DNA of 64,000 nucleotides, taken from the NCBI GenBank assembly GCA_003963405.1, contig RXIY01000021.1, forward strand, positions 101,746 through 165,745. Direction: 5' to 3'. The notes beneath the pieces were generated by a model, which saw only the letters and a program-made list of their open reading frames with translations, did no database searches and had not been told where the DNA came from. This document shows, one piece after another, positions 1 to 8,399 of the stretch. Every line of letters begins with the position of its first letter. Position 1 is the stretch's first letter. This DNA comes from Hyphomicrobiales bacterium (GTDB lineage: Bacteria; Pseudomonadota; Alphaproteobacteria; Rhizobiales; Beijerinckiaceae). Position numbers and translations under genes: made by a program.

Positions 1-420
1 GGGCATGTTGAAATAGCTGGTATCGTAGAGCACCTCGCGCGCCTCGCCGTTCTCCACGACGTGGATGCGAACGGCCTTTCGAAAGAACATGCCGAGGTGG
101 AAGAACTCGATCGGAAAACGATCTTTGGTGTCGGCGAAGAGCGCGTGATCCGTGTTGTAGGTGATGTGTCCCCACTTCTCGTAGTCGATCTGCGAGGTGA
201 TCTCCGGCGAGGGTATGTTGGGATTGCGATAGGGCTCCTTGACGAGCCGCTGCGCCTCCTGCTTCAGCGCCTCGAAAGAGAAGGGCTCGGCTTGGCCGAG
301 CTTCACATTCGTGATTTGGGATGGCGCCGCCGCATTCGCCGGCGGGGCCCCAACGGCGCCGAGCGCGCTCGTGGCGGCCGCTGTCTTGAGGAAGGAACGG
401 CGGTCTTGCTTGTCGATCAT
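1..420 (-). CDS. opgD: Glucan biosynthesis protein OpgD/OpgG family (partial, N-terminal 140 aa)
   Basis: N-terminal part of a periplasmic glucan biosynthesis protein (MdoG/OpgG/OpgD family), which acts on osmoregulated periplasmic glucan backbones. The start at 418-420 is followed by a twin-arginine export motif (DRRSFLK) and an Ala-rich hydrophobic stretch, typical of the Tat-exported OpgD branch. The mature part begins with the family-like stretch FSFEALKQEAQRL and continues with YDTSYFNM near the break. The gene runs off the left edge of the window, so the length and C-terminal domain cannot be checked. The Tat signal favours opgD over opgG, which usually has a Sec signal; that distinction is an inference. 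Confidence 0.85.
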   Translation of the reverse strand, partial: MIDKQDRRSFLKTAAATSALGAVGAPPANAAAPSQITNVKLGQAEPFSFEALKQEAQRLVKEPYRNPNIPSPEITSQIDYEKWGHITYNTDHALFADTKDRFPIEFFHLGMFFRKAVRIHVVENGEAREVLYDTSYFNMP

Positions 421-524
421 TCCCGAATCACCTGCGAAAATGCTTTTGTTACTATAGCCATGCAATAGGGCGCCCTCGGGGCGGCGCCCCAAGCGCTCCA
501 GACTTCAAGATCGGGTTTCAGCTC

Positions 525-758
525 TCAACCGCGAACAGGCTCATTGCGGATGGCGGTCTTCATGAAGAAGTAAAGGCCCACAAAGCCTAGAAGCGAGAAG
601 ATCACTTCGATCGCGCGGCTGACCATAGGGTCGAGCTGGAAGAGACCGCCGAGCGCCCATCCCGCCGCCCAGGAAGCCCCGACAAGCTCCGTTCCGACGA
701 GGATCGCCACTGCGATCAACGTGGAGAGATGGACAAGGTTGATCGGCTTCTGGCTCAT
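525..758 (-). CDS. Small two-TM hypothetical membrane protein (77 aa)
   Basis: Encodes a 77-residue protein with two predicted hydrophobic helices (about residues 10-30 and 48-66) and a short basic C-terminus. The second helix ends in FFMKTAIRN, consistent with membrane anchoring. I do not recognise a named family. It sits alone between opgD and ssb, both on the same strand, with gaps too large to claim an operon. A longer overlapping reading frame on the same strand (541-1068) has arginine/alanine-rich shadow composition and was not chosen. Confidence 0.6.
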   Translation of the reverse strand: MSQKPINLVHLSTLIAVAILVGTELVGASWAAGWALGGLFQLDPMVSRAIEVIFSLLGFVGLYFFMKTAIRNEPVRG

Positions 759-910
759 GGAGCTTTCCCGGCGCTGTCGCGCGCAGTCCTCTGGATCGCG
801 CGGCCGGCCGCGCCTCGGTTTCTGCTATAACAATGGGCGTCCCGAGGCAATACCGGGGCGTCCCGAGGCAATCGGGCCCGTATTCGCACCTACCTCCAGC
901 CGGGGCGGGC

Positions 911-1444
911 TCAGAACGGAATGTCGTCGTCCAGCTGCTCGGACAGGCGCCCGCCGCCGCCGCCGCCACCGGCCGCCGGAGCAGGGCGGCGCTCCGCGGG
1001 CGCGCGCTCCATAGGGGAGGAGCGACCGAAAGAGCCCCCGCCGCTTTGGCCATAGCCGCCGCCCTCAAAATCGCCTTCGCCGCGTCCGCCGCCCTTGCTG
1101 TCGAGAAGGGTCATCTCGCCGCGGAAGCGGGGCACGACGACCTCGGTCACCTTGCGCTGATTGCCGTCCTTGTCGGTATATTCGCGCGTCTGAAGCTGTC
1201 CCTCGATATAGATCTTGGAGCCCTTGCGGCAGTACTGCTCCGCGACGCGCCCGAGATTCTCATTGAAAATCTGGACATTGTGCCACTCGGTGCGATCCTT
1301 GCGCTCGCCGGTGTTCTTGTCGCGCCAGGACTCGGTCGTCGCCACCGAAAAGGAAACGACGCGGTCGCCGTTGGAAAAGGTTCTCACTTCCGGATCGCGG
1401 CCGAGATTGCCGACCAGAATGACCTTGTTGACGCTACCCGCCAT
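911..1444 (-). CDS. ssb: Single-stranded DNA-binding protein
   Basis: Homotetrameric SSB that coats single-stranded DNA in replication, repair and recombination. The 177-aa product has the OB fold in residues 1-115 (SVNKVILVGNLGRDPE, TEWHNVQIFNENLG, GSKIYIEGQLQTREY), a Gly-rich disordered linker, and the acidic C-terminal tip DDDIPF that recruits partner proteins. The start at 1442-1444 was chosen because GGAGAGAG lies just upstream; a Met four residues earlier in the frame lacks this. Length and architecture are normal for alphaproteobacteria. Confidence 0.97.
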   Translation of the reverse strand: MAGSVNKVILVGNLGRDPEVRTFSNGDRVVSFSVATTESWRDKNTGERKDRTEWHNVQIFNENLGRVAEQYCRKGSKIYIEGQLQTREYTDKDGNQRKVTEVVVPRFRGEMTLLDSKGGGRGEGDFEGGGYGQSGGGSFGRSSPMERAPAERRPAPAAGGGGGGGRLSEQLDDDIPF

Positions 1445-1696
1445 GTCTCTCTCCACGTGGTGACGCGCCGCACTTTAGTGCAACGAGGGTCCCAACTGGC
1501 GTACCCGTCCGGCTTGTCCACAGATCTCCGTGGCCGGCTCGCGTTCGATTTTTGTTCTAGCATTCAGCGAATGACCCGGCAAGAGCCCCGTTGCGATATG
1601 GCTGCGCCCGCGCCTTTGCCTTGCAGAGGGGGACTCGCGCCCGACATAAAGGCAAGCGTATCGCGAAAGAGGCCGGACGCCGCCGGGGCCTTGCGC

Positions 1697-1924
1697 ATGA
1701 CTTTCACATTTGACGAGGACATGATCATCCAAGCGCTCGAGGCGAATGGGTGGCGCAATGTGTGGGACATCTACTGGGTGCAGGAAAGAGAGGCGGGCTT
1801 CTGCGGCTTGACGACAGAAGACGCCTTCATCGCCTTGCTTCGAGAAAAGACTCTCCTGCCATCGCTCTGCGCCCCGTCAGAGCGAGAAGATCATTCGAAC
1901 GAGCGCCCGTTTCCAAGCTCCTAG
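1697..1924 (+). CDS. Small hypothetical protein (75 aa)
   Basis: A 75-aa frame starting MTFTFDEDMIIQALEANG, with ordinary soluble-protein composition, unlike the Ala/Arg-rich frame that precedes it in the same register antisense to ssb. It contains an aromatic segment (WDIYWVQE) and an acidic start. It ends by overlapping the 3' end of the convergent desaturase gene by four bases. No family recognised and no strong ribosome-binding site is visible, so it is moderately supported by composition alone. Confidence 0.45.
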   Translation: MTFTFDEDMIIQALEANGWRNVWDIYWVQEREAGFCGLTTEDAFIALLREKTLLPSLCAPSEREDHSNERPFPSS

Positions 1925-2778
1925 CTGCGCCGCTCGCGTCGAACAGGCAAGGCGATCGGCGCGGGCCGCAGTTCGTGGCGCCGGTCGGGCCTGGGAAGGA
2001 GATGCATCACGCGTGCAAAGTAATGTTCGGTAACGAAAGCCAGGCTGAAAAGCTGGAGGATGTTTCGCGCTTCGACGTTTTCAAGTCCGAATTCCTGTGG
2101 CGCGAGAACTTTGCGCGTGCCGAAAAGAATGTCCCAGCAGGCGAGGACGATGCCGTAATTGCTATCGTGTTCGATCCGGCGCGTGGAATGATGCGCGCGG
2201 TGCAGGCTGGGCGTGATGACCAGATAGGAGAGCCAGCGCTCGCCCGGCACGGCGACATTGGCGTGGTGGAAGAAAACGAAGAACATGCGGATAATTTCGC
2301 AGACGACGACAACATGCGCGGCCACGCCGACGATCATCACCGCGATGCATTTCACGCCGACCTCCAGGAGTTGGTCGAGGACATGAAAGCGCAAGCCAGT
2401 CGAAACATGGATGATCTTGTCGCTGTGATGAACCTTGTGGAGACGCCAGAGACGCTCGGAATGATGTCCAAGGAAGTGCCAGCAATAGACGACAAAATCG
2501 AAGAAGACGAAGCTGAGCGCCAGTTTCATCGGGCCATCGTCGAGGCCGTGCAGCAGCCCGTGCGAACCGTAGCGTTGCGCGACGACGAAAAGGCTCGAGA
2601 GCGACAGCGCGTTCATCACGAGATTGTTGAACAAAAAGGCTGACGCGTTCGTCGTGAGGGACTGCCTCAGACTGGACGTTGGCGTCGGCCGGTATGGCCG
2701 TCGCTTCTCGGCAATCAGCAGAAGCAGGAACAGCCCAACTGCAAGGACAAGAAGACCGCCTTCGACGCCCGCGCTCAT
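1921..2778 (-). CDS. Sterol desaturase / fatty acid hydroxylase family protein (285 aa)
   Basis: Membrane-bound di-iron oxygenase of the fatty acid hydroxylase superfamily. Four to five hydrophobic helices are visible, and the histidine clusters that bind the two irons are present: HFLGHHSERLW, RLHKVHHSDK, and HRAHHS near the C-terminal third. The N-terminus is a membrane helix followed by a cytosolic basic stretch (EKRRPYRP). A GGAG motif precedes the start at 2776-2778. The substrate cannot be told from sequence; sterol, carotenoid and alkyl-lipid hydroxylases share these motifs. It is divergent from the neighbouring kinase-like gene. Confidence 0.88.
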   Translation of the reverse strand: MSAGVEGGLLVLAVGLFLLLLIAEKRRPYRPTPTSSLRQSLTTNASAFLFNNLVMNALSLSSLFVVAQRYGSHGLLHGLDDGPMKLALSFVFFDFVVYCWHFLGHHSERLWRLHKVHHSDKIIHVSTGLRFHVLDQLLEVGVKCIAVMIVGVAAHVVVVCEIIRMFFVFFHHANVAVPGERWLSYLVITPSLHRAHHSTRRIEHDSNYGIVLACWDILFGTRKVLAPQEFGLENVEARNILQLFSLAFVTEHYFARVMHLLPRPDRRHELRPAPIALPVRRERRS

Positions 2779-2957
2779 GGTCTTGTTTCTCCGTGGAGTC
2801 CGCCACAGGCTCTCGAAGCGAAACGTCGTTCGTTTTCGAGAGAAATCAAGTGGCCGATGGGATTGGAACAGAAGCGGGAGACTGGTTCATAGTTGAATGT
2901 GAGGCGGCCTGTCACCAACTTTCGTTTCAGGCTGGTTGCTTTCCAGGAGGCCCTACA

Positions 2958-4154
2958 ATGCTCACCTCCAGATCGGCGCGAGTGATTGGCGGCGCCGCAT
3001 CGATCGTGGTTCATCGCCCGCTCTGTGCGGTATTCGATTTTGCGGGACACGGGTTTTTCACGAACTACACGCGTTGGTCTCCGCAAGTGGTCGAGTTCGA
3101 GCCGTTTGCGAAAGGGTCCGCGAAGACAGGGATGAAGGCTCGGCAGACGACGCTCGATCGCGGCATTCGCACGGTGTCGACTTTTGAAATCCAATCTTTT
3201 GCGCCGCCGAACGCAATTTGCCTGAAGGGCCTGACGGAACCCTTCACTGCACATTACGAATTCCGCAGGCAGACGGACGAGTCGACGCTTGTCAAATTCG
3301 ATATAGAAGTGGAGGAGCGTCGGCTGTTCATGCGCCCGTTCCGGCAGATCCTGCGCGAGTCGCTCGACGAAGGCGCAAGGCGGACGGTGGAAAATCTCAA
3401 GCAGGCGCTCGAAAGCGACTATGCCGCCGCGACGACCTCGGAGCCGCTTGCCCGCTTCATTTATGTCACCTCGCTCGACCTCCAGGAGCCATTACGCAAG
3501 ATAGAGGCGTTCTCCGAACTGCTCGAAAACGCTCTGGCGTCCTCCAACAAGGCGGACATGGCCTACGCACAGGAGTCCGTCCGCGGCTACGCTGCAACCG
3601 CGCGAAAGCTCGTTGATGATTTATTGACCTATTCCGGCGCGGTCATGGGCGGCCAACGTCTCGAAATTCTCGACATGCGAGAAGAAATAGACGGGCTGCT
3701 TCTTGAACTCGAGGGCGCGCACGAGGGGTTGGAAATTTGCGTGAAAGTCCCCGCGCTGAGGTTTCAGGCGGACCGGTCCCAGTTCGCTTGTCTCATTCGG
3801 AACATTCTCGGCAACGCGGTAAAATATCGAAAAGCGGGCGAGTCTGCGAAAATACGCATCAGCTCCGAGGCGGTGGAAAATGGCGCCATCCGACTCGAAA
3901 TTGCCGATAGCGGCGTGGGCTTCAAGGAGGAGTTCGCCCAGGCTGTATTCGAGCCGCTGAAACATATTCCCAACAAGACGGAATATCCCGGAACGGGGAT
4001 CGAGCTCGCGATTTGCAAGTCGATCGCCGACCGCCATGGTTGGGGCATTGGCGTAAAAGCGAAGCCGGGGGAGGGCGCGGCGTTCTATTTCACCATCCCT
4101 GCGCTTCGTGACGATGTTCGGATGACCGAACGGGAAAAATCGGCGGCCGAATGA
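2958..4154 (+). CDS. START-like (SRPBCC) domain fused to a degenerate histidine kinase (398 aa)
   Basis: The start at 2958 follows AGGAGG at 2945-2950; the frame stays open further upstream but only as antisense. Residues 1-150 resemble a polyketide cyclase/START-like fold (TNYTRWSPQVVEFEP, TTLDRGIRTVSTFEI, AHYEFRRQTDESTLVKFDIEVEE). Residues 160-390 resemble a HisKA/HATPase sensor kinase: FIYVTSLDLQEPLRKIEAF, an N box (RNILGNAVKYR), G1 (ADSGVGF) and a G2 region (YPGTGIELAICKSIADRHG). In this kinase subfamily the dimerisation helix normally reads SHDLQEPLR; here His is Leu (codon CTC instead of CAC), and the second Gly of GTGIGLAI is Glu. It should therefore not autophosphorylate in the usual way. 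The START-like domain may sense a lipid or hydrophobic ligand; that is inference. Confidence 0.8.
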   Translation: MLTSRSARVIGGAASIVVHRPLCAVFDFAGHGFFTNYTRWSPQVVEFEPFAKGSAKTGMKARQTTLDRGIRTVSTFEIQSFAPPNAICLKGLTEPFTAHYEFRRQTDESTLVKFDIEVEERRLFMRPFRQILRESLDEGARRTVENLKQALESDYAAATTSEPLARFIYVTSLDLQEPLRKIEAFSELLENALASSNKADMAYAQESVRGYAATARKLVDDLLTYSGAVMGGQRLEILDMREEIDGLLLELEGAHEGLEICVKVPALRFQADRSQFACLIRNILGNAVKYRKAGESAKIRISSEAVENGAIRLEIADSGVGFKEEFAQAVFEPLKHIPNKTEYPGTGIELAICKSIADRHGWGIGVKAKPGEGAAFYFTIPALRDDVRMTEREKSAAE

Positions 4155-4174
4155 CTCCATAGTCGCCTATGGAG
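4155..4174. terminator. Hairpin between convergent genes
   Basis: An 8-bp perfect stem, CTCCATAG and CTATGGAG, with a TCGC loop lies where the kinase-like gene and nagA converge. It overlaps the nagA stop codon. No strong T-run follows on either strand, so it is a weak bidirectional terminator candidate. Confidence 0.45.
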
Positions 4175-5333
4175 CGCCGAGGCGGTAATCCGATCTTTCC
4201 CCCGCGACCCAGGCTGCAAAGACCGAAATGTCTTTGGGGTCGAACGCCGCCATATCGGCGCGGTAGCCCGGCGCAAGACGACCGAGCGGCTGGCCGAGAC
4301 CGAGAAACTCGGCCGGGTTGAGCGAGGCGAACCGCAGTGCTTGCTCCAGTGGAAGGCTAAGAAGCCGGATGCAGTTGCGGATCGCGCTGGCCATTTCGAT
4401 TGACGATCCCGCGAGCGCGTCGTCCTGTGTGCGGCAACTGCCATCGCGCACCGCGATGCGCCTGCCCATAAGATCGAAATTGTCGCGCATGCCGCCGACG
4501 GGCGGCATGGCGTCGCTCACGAGCATGGGGCGCCCGACGCCGCGCAAAGCCAGCCTGAGCATGGCCGGCGCTACATGCTCGCCATCCACGATGAGTCCGT
4601 AAGAAGCCTGCGGGGATTCCAGCGCCGCCGCGACAGGACCGGGCTCGCGGGCGGCAAGCGGACGCATGGCGTTGAAGAGATGCGTGAATCCGGTGAGCCC
4701 TTCGGCCATCGCGGCGCGCGTTTGTTCATAGGTCGCCATCGAATGGCCGAGCGCGACCTTCGCGCCCAAAGCGACAAGTTCGGCGACGAAGCCGTCGGGC
4801 GTTTCCTCGGGCGCAAGCGTCACCAGGAGGACCCCCTTGCGAAACGCGCCAAGCATTTGGCCATGATGCCGCTGCGGGCGGCGGATGAAGTCGCGCCGGT
4901 GAATGCCCGGTTTTTCTGGCGATAAAAACGGCCCTTCGAGATGGATGCCGAGAACGCCGGGCTCGCGCGCCATGACGTCGCCCACGGCCTCGAGCGCCGC
5001 AGCCATGACCTCGTCGCTGTCGGTGATGATCGTCGGCAGCAGCGCCGTCACGCCGAACTTGCGATGCGCTTCGACAATCTTGACAAGCGCAGCTGGGGTG
5101 GGATCGGCGTTGAAAAGAACATCGCCGCCGCCGTTGACCTGAATGTCGATGAAGCCCGGCGCGAGCCATGCGCCGGGGGGCGCGTGATAAACCTCGATCG
5201 TGGAGGGAAGGTCCGACCGCCGCGTCAGCGCAGCAATTCGAGACCCCTCGATCACAACGGCGAAATCGTCGCGCCGGCTTTCGCCGTCGAAAACGACATC
5301 GGCAGCCACTGCATGTCGGGACATGTCGCTCAT
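4167..5333 (-). CDS. nagA: N-acetylglucosamine-6-phosphate deacetylase
   Basis: Deacetylates GlcNAc-6-phosphate to glucosamine-6-phosphate in cytosolic amino-sugar and cell-wall recycling. The 388-aa product has the amidohydrolase barrel landmarks: GFIDIQVNGGGD, metal-binding Glu in GIHLEGPFLSPEKPGIH, His in ALGHSMATYEQ and GFTHLFNAM, and the catalytic Asp in LVSDAMPPVGG. Its start overlaps the stop of the upstream SIS-domain gene (ATGA-type junction at 5330-5333), indicating translational coupling. Length is normal. Confidence 0.95.
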   Translation of the reverse strand: MSDMSRHAVAADVVFDGESRRDDFAVVIEGSRIAALTRRSDLPSTIEVYHAPPGAWLAPGFIDIQVNGGGDVLFNADPTPAALVKIVEAHRKFGVTALLPTIITDSDEVMAAALEAVGDVMAREPGVLGIHLEGPFLSPEKPGIHRRDFIRRPQRHHGQMLGAFRKGVLLVTLAPEETPDGFVAELVALGAKVALGHSMATYEQTRAAMAEGLTGFTHLFNAMRPLAAREPGPVAAALESPQASYGLIVDGEHVAPAMLRLALRGVGRPMLVSDAMPPVGGMRDNFDLMGRRIAVRDGSCRTQDDALAGSSIEMASAIRNCIRLLSLPLEQALRFASLNPAEFLGLGQPLGRLAPGYRADMAAFDPKDISVFAAWVAGERSDYRLGAP

Positions 5334-6361
5334 CGAGTCCGCGTGATCTTGCGCAGATGGCGCGGTTTATCGACATTCGTCCCGCGCATCGCCGCCAGGC
5401 GAACAACCATGGCGTAGAAGCTCTGAATGAGGCAGATTGCGTCGGTCTCCGGATGATCATCGGGTAGCGCGGGGAGCCGGTCCGGCGCCGACGCGAGCGT
5501 GGACGTGATGAAGGCCGCCGCCCCCTTGGCCCTGAGATCGGCGGCGAGTTCTGTCATGCCCACGGCGGCGGCGTCCGTCGGCGCGAACATGAGCACGGGA
5601 TAAGACGGCGCGACCAGCGCAATGGGGCCATGGAGGAATTCGGCAGCGGAAAACGCTTCCGCATGGAGATCGGACGTTTCCTTCAGCTTGAGCGCTGCTT
5701 CCCGCGCGATGGCAAGCGTCGGCCCGCGCCCAATCGTTACGAGGCTTTCGGCTGCGGTGAAGCTGTCCAGGAGGCGGCTCCAGTCGAGTTCGCCGGCGGC
5801 GGCGAGGCGATCCGGCAATCGTCGCAACGCCTCCGCGAGAGCCTCGTCCTCTGCCCAAGAGGCGACCAATCGTGCGAGCGCCGCGACCGACGCGATGAAT
5901 GTCTTGGTTGCGGGGATGCTGAGCTCAGGCCCTGCCGCCATCGGCGCCACGAATTCGCAGGCCCGCGCCAGCGCGCTCGCCGGGTCGTTCGTAATGCAGG
6001 CGGTCACGGCGCCGCCGGCGCGGGCCGACGCGGCCTGCTCGACGATGTCGCTGCTCTCGCCGGACTGCGAAATTGCAAGGAAGAGCTGATCAGCAAGGCG
6101 CAGAGGCTGATGGTAAATCGTCGTCACGCTCGGCGCGGCGGCGGCGACCACAGTGCCGAGATATCGCTCGATCAGGTGCTTCCCGAAGGTCGCCGCATGG
6201 GCGGAACTGCCGCGCGCGCAGGTGACGACGAGTTGCGGCGGCTTGCGCCGCAACCGTTCCGCCAGAGCCTGGAAAACTTCTGCGAGAGCCGCCTCCTGCC
6301 GCCTCACGGCCTCGGGCGCCGCTCGCATGTCCGAAATCATCTGTGCGTCGGGGAGGGGCAT
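5330..6361 (-). CDS. SIS-domain glucosamine-6-phosphate deaminase/isomerase-like protein (343 aa)
   Basis: Two SIS sugar-phosphate domains related to the isomerase half of GlmS and to NagB-II/AgaS deaminases. Visible motifs: VVTCARGSSAHAATFGKHL, FLAISQSGESSDIVEQ, IATK-like segment IPATKTFIASV, and HAEAFSAAEFLHGPIALV. The end KPRHLRKITRT resembles the GlmS tail. There is no glutaminase domain, so it most likely converts glucosamine-6-phosphate to fructose-6-phosphate plus ammonia, downstream of NagA. I chose the start at 6361 (MPLPDAQM); the frame is open to 6433 with a less typical N-terminus. Confidence 0.85.
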   Translation of the reverse strand: MPLPDAQMISDMRAAPEAVRRQEAALAEVFQALAERLRRKPPQLVVTCARGSSAHAATFGKHLIERYLGTVVAAAAPSVTTIYHQPLRLADQLFLAISQSGESSDIVEQAASARAGGAVTACITNDPASALARACEFVAPMAAGPELSIPATKTFIASVAALARLVASWAEDEALAEALRRLPDRLAAAGELDWSRLLDSFTAAESLVTIGRGPTLAIAREAALKLKETSDLHAEAFSAAEFLHGPIALVAPSYPVLMFAPTDAAAVGMTELAADLRAKGAAAFITSTLASAPDRLPALPDDHPETDAICLIQSFYAMVVRLAAMRGTNVDKPRHLRKITRTR

Positions 6362-6509
6362 GATCTTTGTCGTTTCGGCTAGCGGTCGATCAATGAAAAT
6401 TGAGCCGGTTGCGCGGGAAGGCAAGTTGGCCACAAAAACACCAGGTCACGCTGCTATTGCAAGAGGTGAGCGATCTGTCGACTCGAAGCAACGACGAAGG
6501 GAGCGGAGG

Positions 6510-6827
6510 GTGAAGAGGTCCAAAGAGGCGGCGCCATGGCGACAGGAGATGGCCGAGTTCCCGGTCGCCTTCACTTCCGATGAATGGGAGTCGTTGAAGG
6601 CGGCCGGGCAAAACTCGACGGCGAGGATGCAGCATGTCCTTCGCGAGGCGCTGTGTTTCTATCTCGCGACCAGCAAGGAGGACTTCGCCAATCTTCCGAT
6701 CCTGATGCTCGAAAAGACCCTCATGAGCCTCACCGCCCTGCAAAATCAGGCCGAAAACCTGACCGCCCTCAGAAGCGAGGTCGAAAAAGCGATTATCGAC
6801 AAGGAGCGGCTCAAGCGCCTGGGCTGA
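6510..6827 (+). CDS. Hypothetical helical protein (about 105 aa)
   Basis: The frame encodes a helical protein with the segment VAFTSDEWESLKAAGQ, then a long amphipathic helix (LTALQNQAENLTALRSEVEKAI) ending in a basic tail. It resembles a small DNA-associated or structural protein but I recognise no family. A GTG start at 6510 has a GGAG-type site 6-7 bases upstream; the ATG at 6549 has its purine run directly abutting and is less likely. Divergent from the SIS gene. Confidence 0.5.
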   Translation: MKRSKEAAPWRQEMAEFPVAFTSDEWESLKAAGQNSTARMQHVLREALCFYLATSKEDFANLPILMLEKTLMSLTALQNQAENLTALRSEVEKAIIDKERLKRLG

Positions 6828-6987
6828 TGCGATCACCGTCAGAGACATGCGCTCGCGCACTTACGCTCCGAGCGCCTTTGGCTACCGTTGGATAATCGAA
6901 AGGATCGAAGAGAACCAAGCAGAGCTGACCATGACGAAGTTGACCAGCCGCCGCGGAAGGTTTCAATAACTTCGATACCCGGGCCTG

Positions 6988-7410
6988 CTACTGCTTGGAT
7001 CCATGAATGCTGGAAAAGCGGGGAACGGAGTGCAAATTTTGAAACGGCCTCAGCTTCATGGGCGCGCCGAAATAAGCCCGAACTTCAGGGGGGACGCCCG
7101 CAAGCTTCTTGTTGACAAGCGCGACCAGGAACGCGACCCCATCCTGAATGCTCAGCTCAGAGAGATCCAGCCAGCCTGCTCCAAGGCAGCTTGAGAGCAG
7201 GTCGAATTCGTCGCGATCGGTTGAACGGTTCGACAATTGGTTCAAAATATCATCCGGCGCAACGTCCAGAGCGCGCGCGAGAGCATCCAGCGGCGACTCT
7301 CCTTTGTGCCAGCCTCCGACGTAATAAGCCAAAATCGCATGTTTCGAGGCGCGCCACTGACGGTCGATGCCGGGGGTCTTGTCTGGTCGATCCGCGTATA
7401 AAAATGTCAT
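6988..7410 (-). CDS. Hypothetical protein (140 aa)
   Basis: Soluble 140-residue protein with ordinary composition: PGIDRQWRASKHAILAYYVGGW, then LDALARALDVAPDDILNQLSN, which looks like a short helix-turn-helix-like or helical bundle region, and a C-terminal segment VAFLVALVNKKLAGVP. No signal peptide. I recognise no family. It is the first of four minus-strand genes in a small accessory patch, the other three being secreted proteins. Confidence 0.55.
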   Translation of the reverse strand: MTFLYADRPDKTPGIDRQWRASKHAILAYYVGGWHKGESPLDALARALDVAPDDILNQLSNRSTDRDEFDLLSSCLGAGWLDLSELSIQDGVAFLVALVNKKLAGVPPEVRAYFGAPMKLRPFQNLHSVPRFSSIHGSKQ

Positions 7411-7440
7411 AGCGCTAGACCCGTCCTCGGGAAAATATCT

Positions 7441-7749
7441 TTATCGGAACAGTCCCAGTTCCTTGGCGTGATTTTGCTGCCATGCTCTGAGAGCGTTCAC
7501 CTGAGGAGACTGCAATGGCAGCAGGCCGAAGCCATTTATTATTCTGATCGTCGTCCCGTTTTGGCTGTAAGGCAGCGTTACCGGAACGCCATTGACCATG
7601 GCGGTCGCGAGACCGTTCGTATTGGTCACGCTGAGTGACTGCGTTCCGCCGTTGGAATTGACGCTCGACACGATCAGGGCGTCGGCAAGGGCGGCGCCGG
7701 ATGAGAGGAGGATGACTAAAACGGGAAGGGTGACGCCGCGCGTTTTCAT
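7441..7749 (-). CDS. Small secreted hypothetical protein (102 aa)
   Basis: Starts MKTRGVTLPVLVILLSSG with a Sec signal peptide, likely cleaved after ALA near residue 22. The mature part is Asn/Thr/Val-rich (SVNSNGGTQSLSVTNTNG, TTIRIINGFGLLPLQ) and would form beta structure; it ends in a short charged helix. No enzyme motif. It lies with two other secreted proteins on the same strand, each with its own spacing, suggesting a set of envelope or surface proteins. Confidence 0.6.
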   Translation of the reverse strand: MKTRGVTLPVLVILLSSGAALADALIVSSVNSNGGTQSLSVTNTNGLATAMVNGVPVTLPYSQNGTTIRIINGFGLLPLQSPQVNALRAWQQNHAKELGLFR

Positions 7750-7875
7750 CGCAAACTCCTTGCAGTCGAGTCGCCCAGGCGGTCGCGCTCAGTGGAAGGC
7801 GACTAAGCGCGGCCTAGCCTGGCCAGGCAGACATTGCTTCATTTTTGCGCCCTTTTATCTGGAGCGCCGAAGCGA

Positions 7876-8274
7876 TCAGGGGCCGCCCATTGGCATGAGA
7901 GGCGCGGACTGGATATGCTGGCCGAGACCTACATAATTCACCACCCCTTTTTGTTTGACGGTTGTATTGTTGCTGGGGTTTCCGCCCGGCGCGCCGTTGG
8001 AGATGGCGATGTTTTGGCCGGCGTAGGCGTTTGCAAATCCTTTTTGGGTGACATTCGTATTGTTACTGGGGCTATTGCCGCCGACGGCGAGGTTTTGAAC
8101 AGCGTACGCATTGACGAAGCTGTTCTGGTTGGCGGTGTCGCTGTTGGATGGCCCCACCGACACCCCGCCTTTAACGCTCACAATCGGGTTGTTGATGTTG
8201 GCGCCGATGAAACTACCCGCGTGGGCCTGGGCGGCTCCAACGCAGACAAGCACAGGAATAAGCCAATATCTCAT
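7876..8274 (-). CDS. Secreted repeat protein with curlin-like Asn/Gln repeats (132 aa)
   Basis: Signal peptide in residues 1-19 (cleavage after AHA). The mature protein is rich in Asn, Gln, Gly and Ser, and three imperfect repeats centre on Q50, Q77 and Q108, of the form Q-x-[GS]-F-x-N-A-Y-A-x-Q-N-[IL]-A: QNSFVNAYAVQNLA, QKGFANAYAGQNIA, and a degenerate QKGVVNYVGLGQHI. Between them lie SNNT spacers. The spacing is close to, but one residue shorter than, the curlin repeat Q-x-G-x2-N-x-A-x3-Q of functional amyloids. No CsgE/F/G-type export gene is nearby. Amyloid or adhesin function is inference. Confidence 0.65.
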   Translation of the reverse strand: MRYWLIPVLVCVGAAQAHAGSFIGANINNPIVSVKGGVSVGPSNSDTANQNSFVNAYAVQNLAVGGNSPSNNTNVTQKGFANAYAGQNIAISNGAPGGNPSNNTTVKQKGVVNYVGLGQHIQSAPLMPMGGP

Positions 8275-8399
8275 TTTGCTGCTCCTCGTTTTGCGGCGGG
8301 CTCGCCGACGACGATAGGCAGGGACGCAATCGCGTCCGAAGCGAAGTCGCGGCCGATCTCGGCCGCGACCTGTTTCAACTCAACAAGTCTGGGTAGATC

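Noticed and set aside
833..1924. Long plus-strand frame (363 codons)
   Set aside because: It runs antisense through ssb; only its last 75 codons have normal protein composition and are kept as a separate gene.
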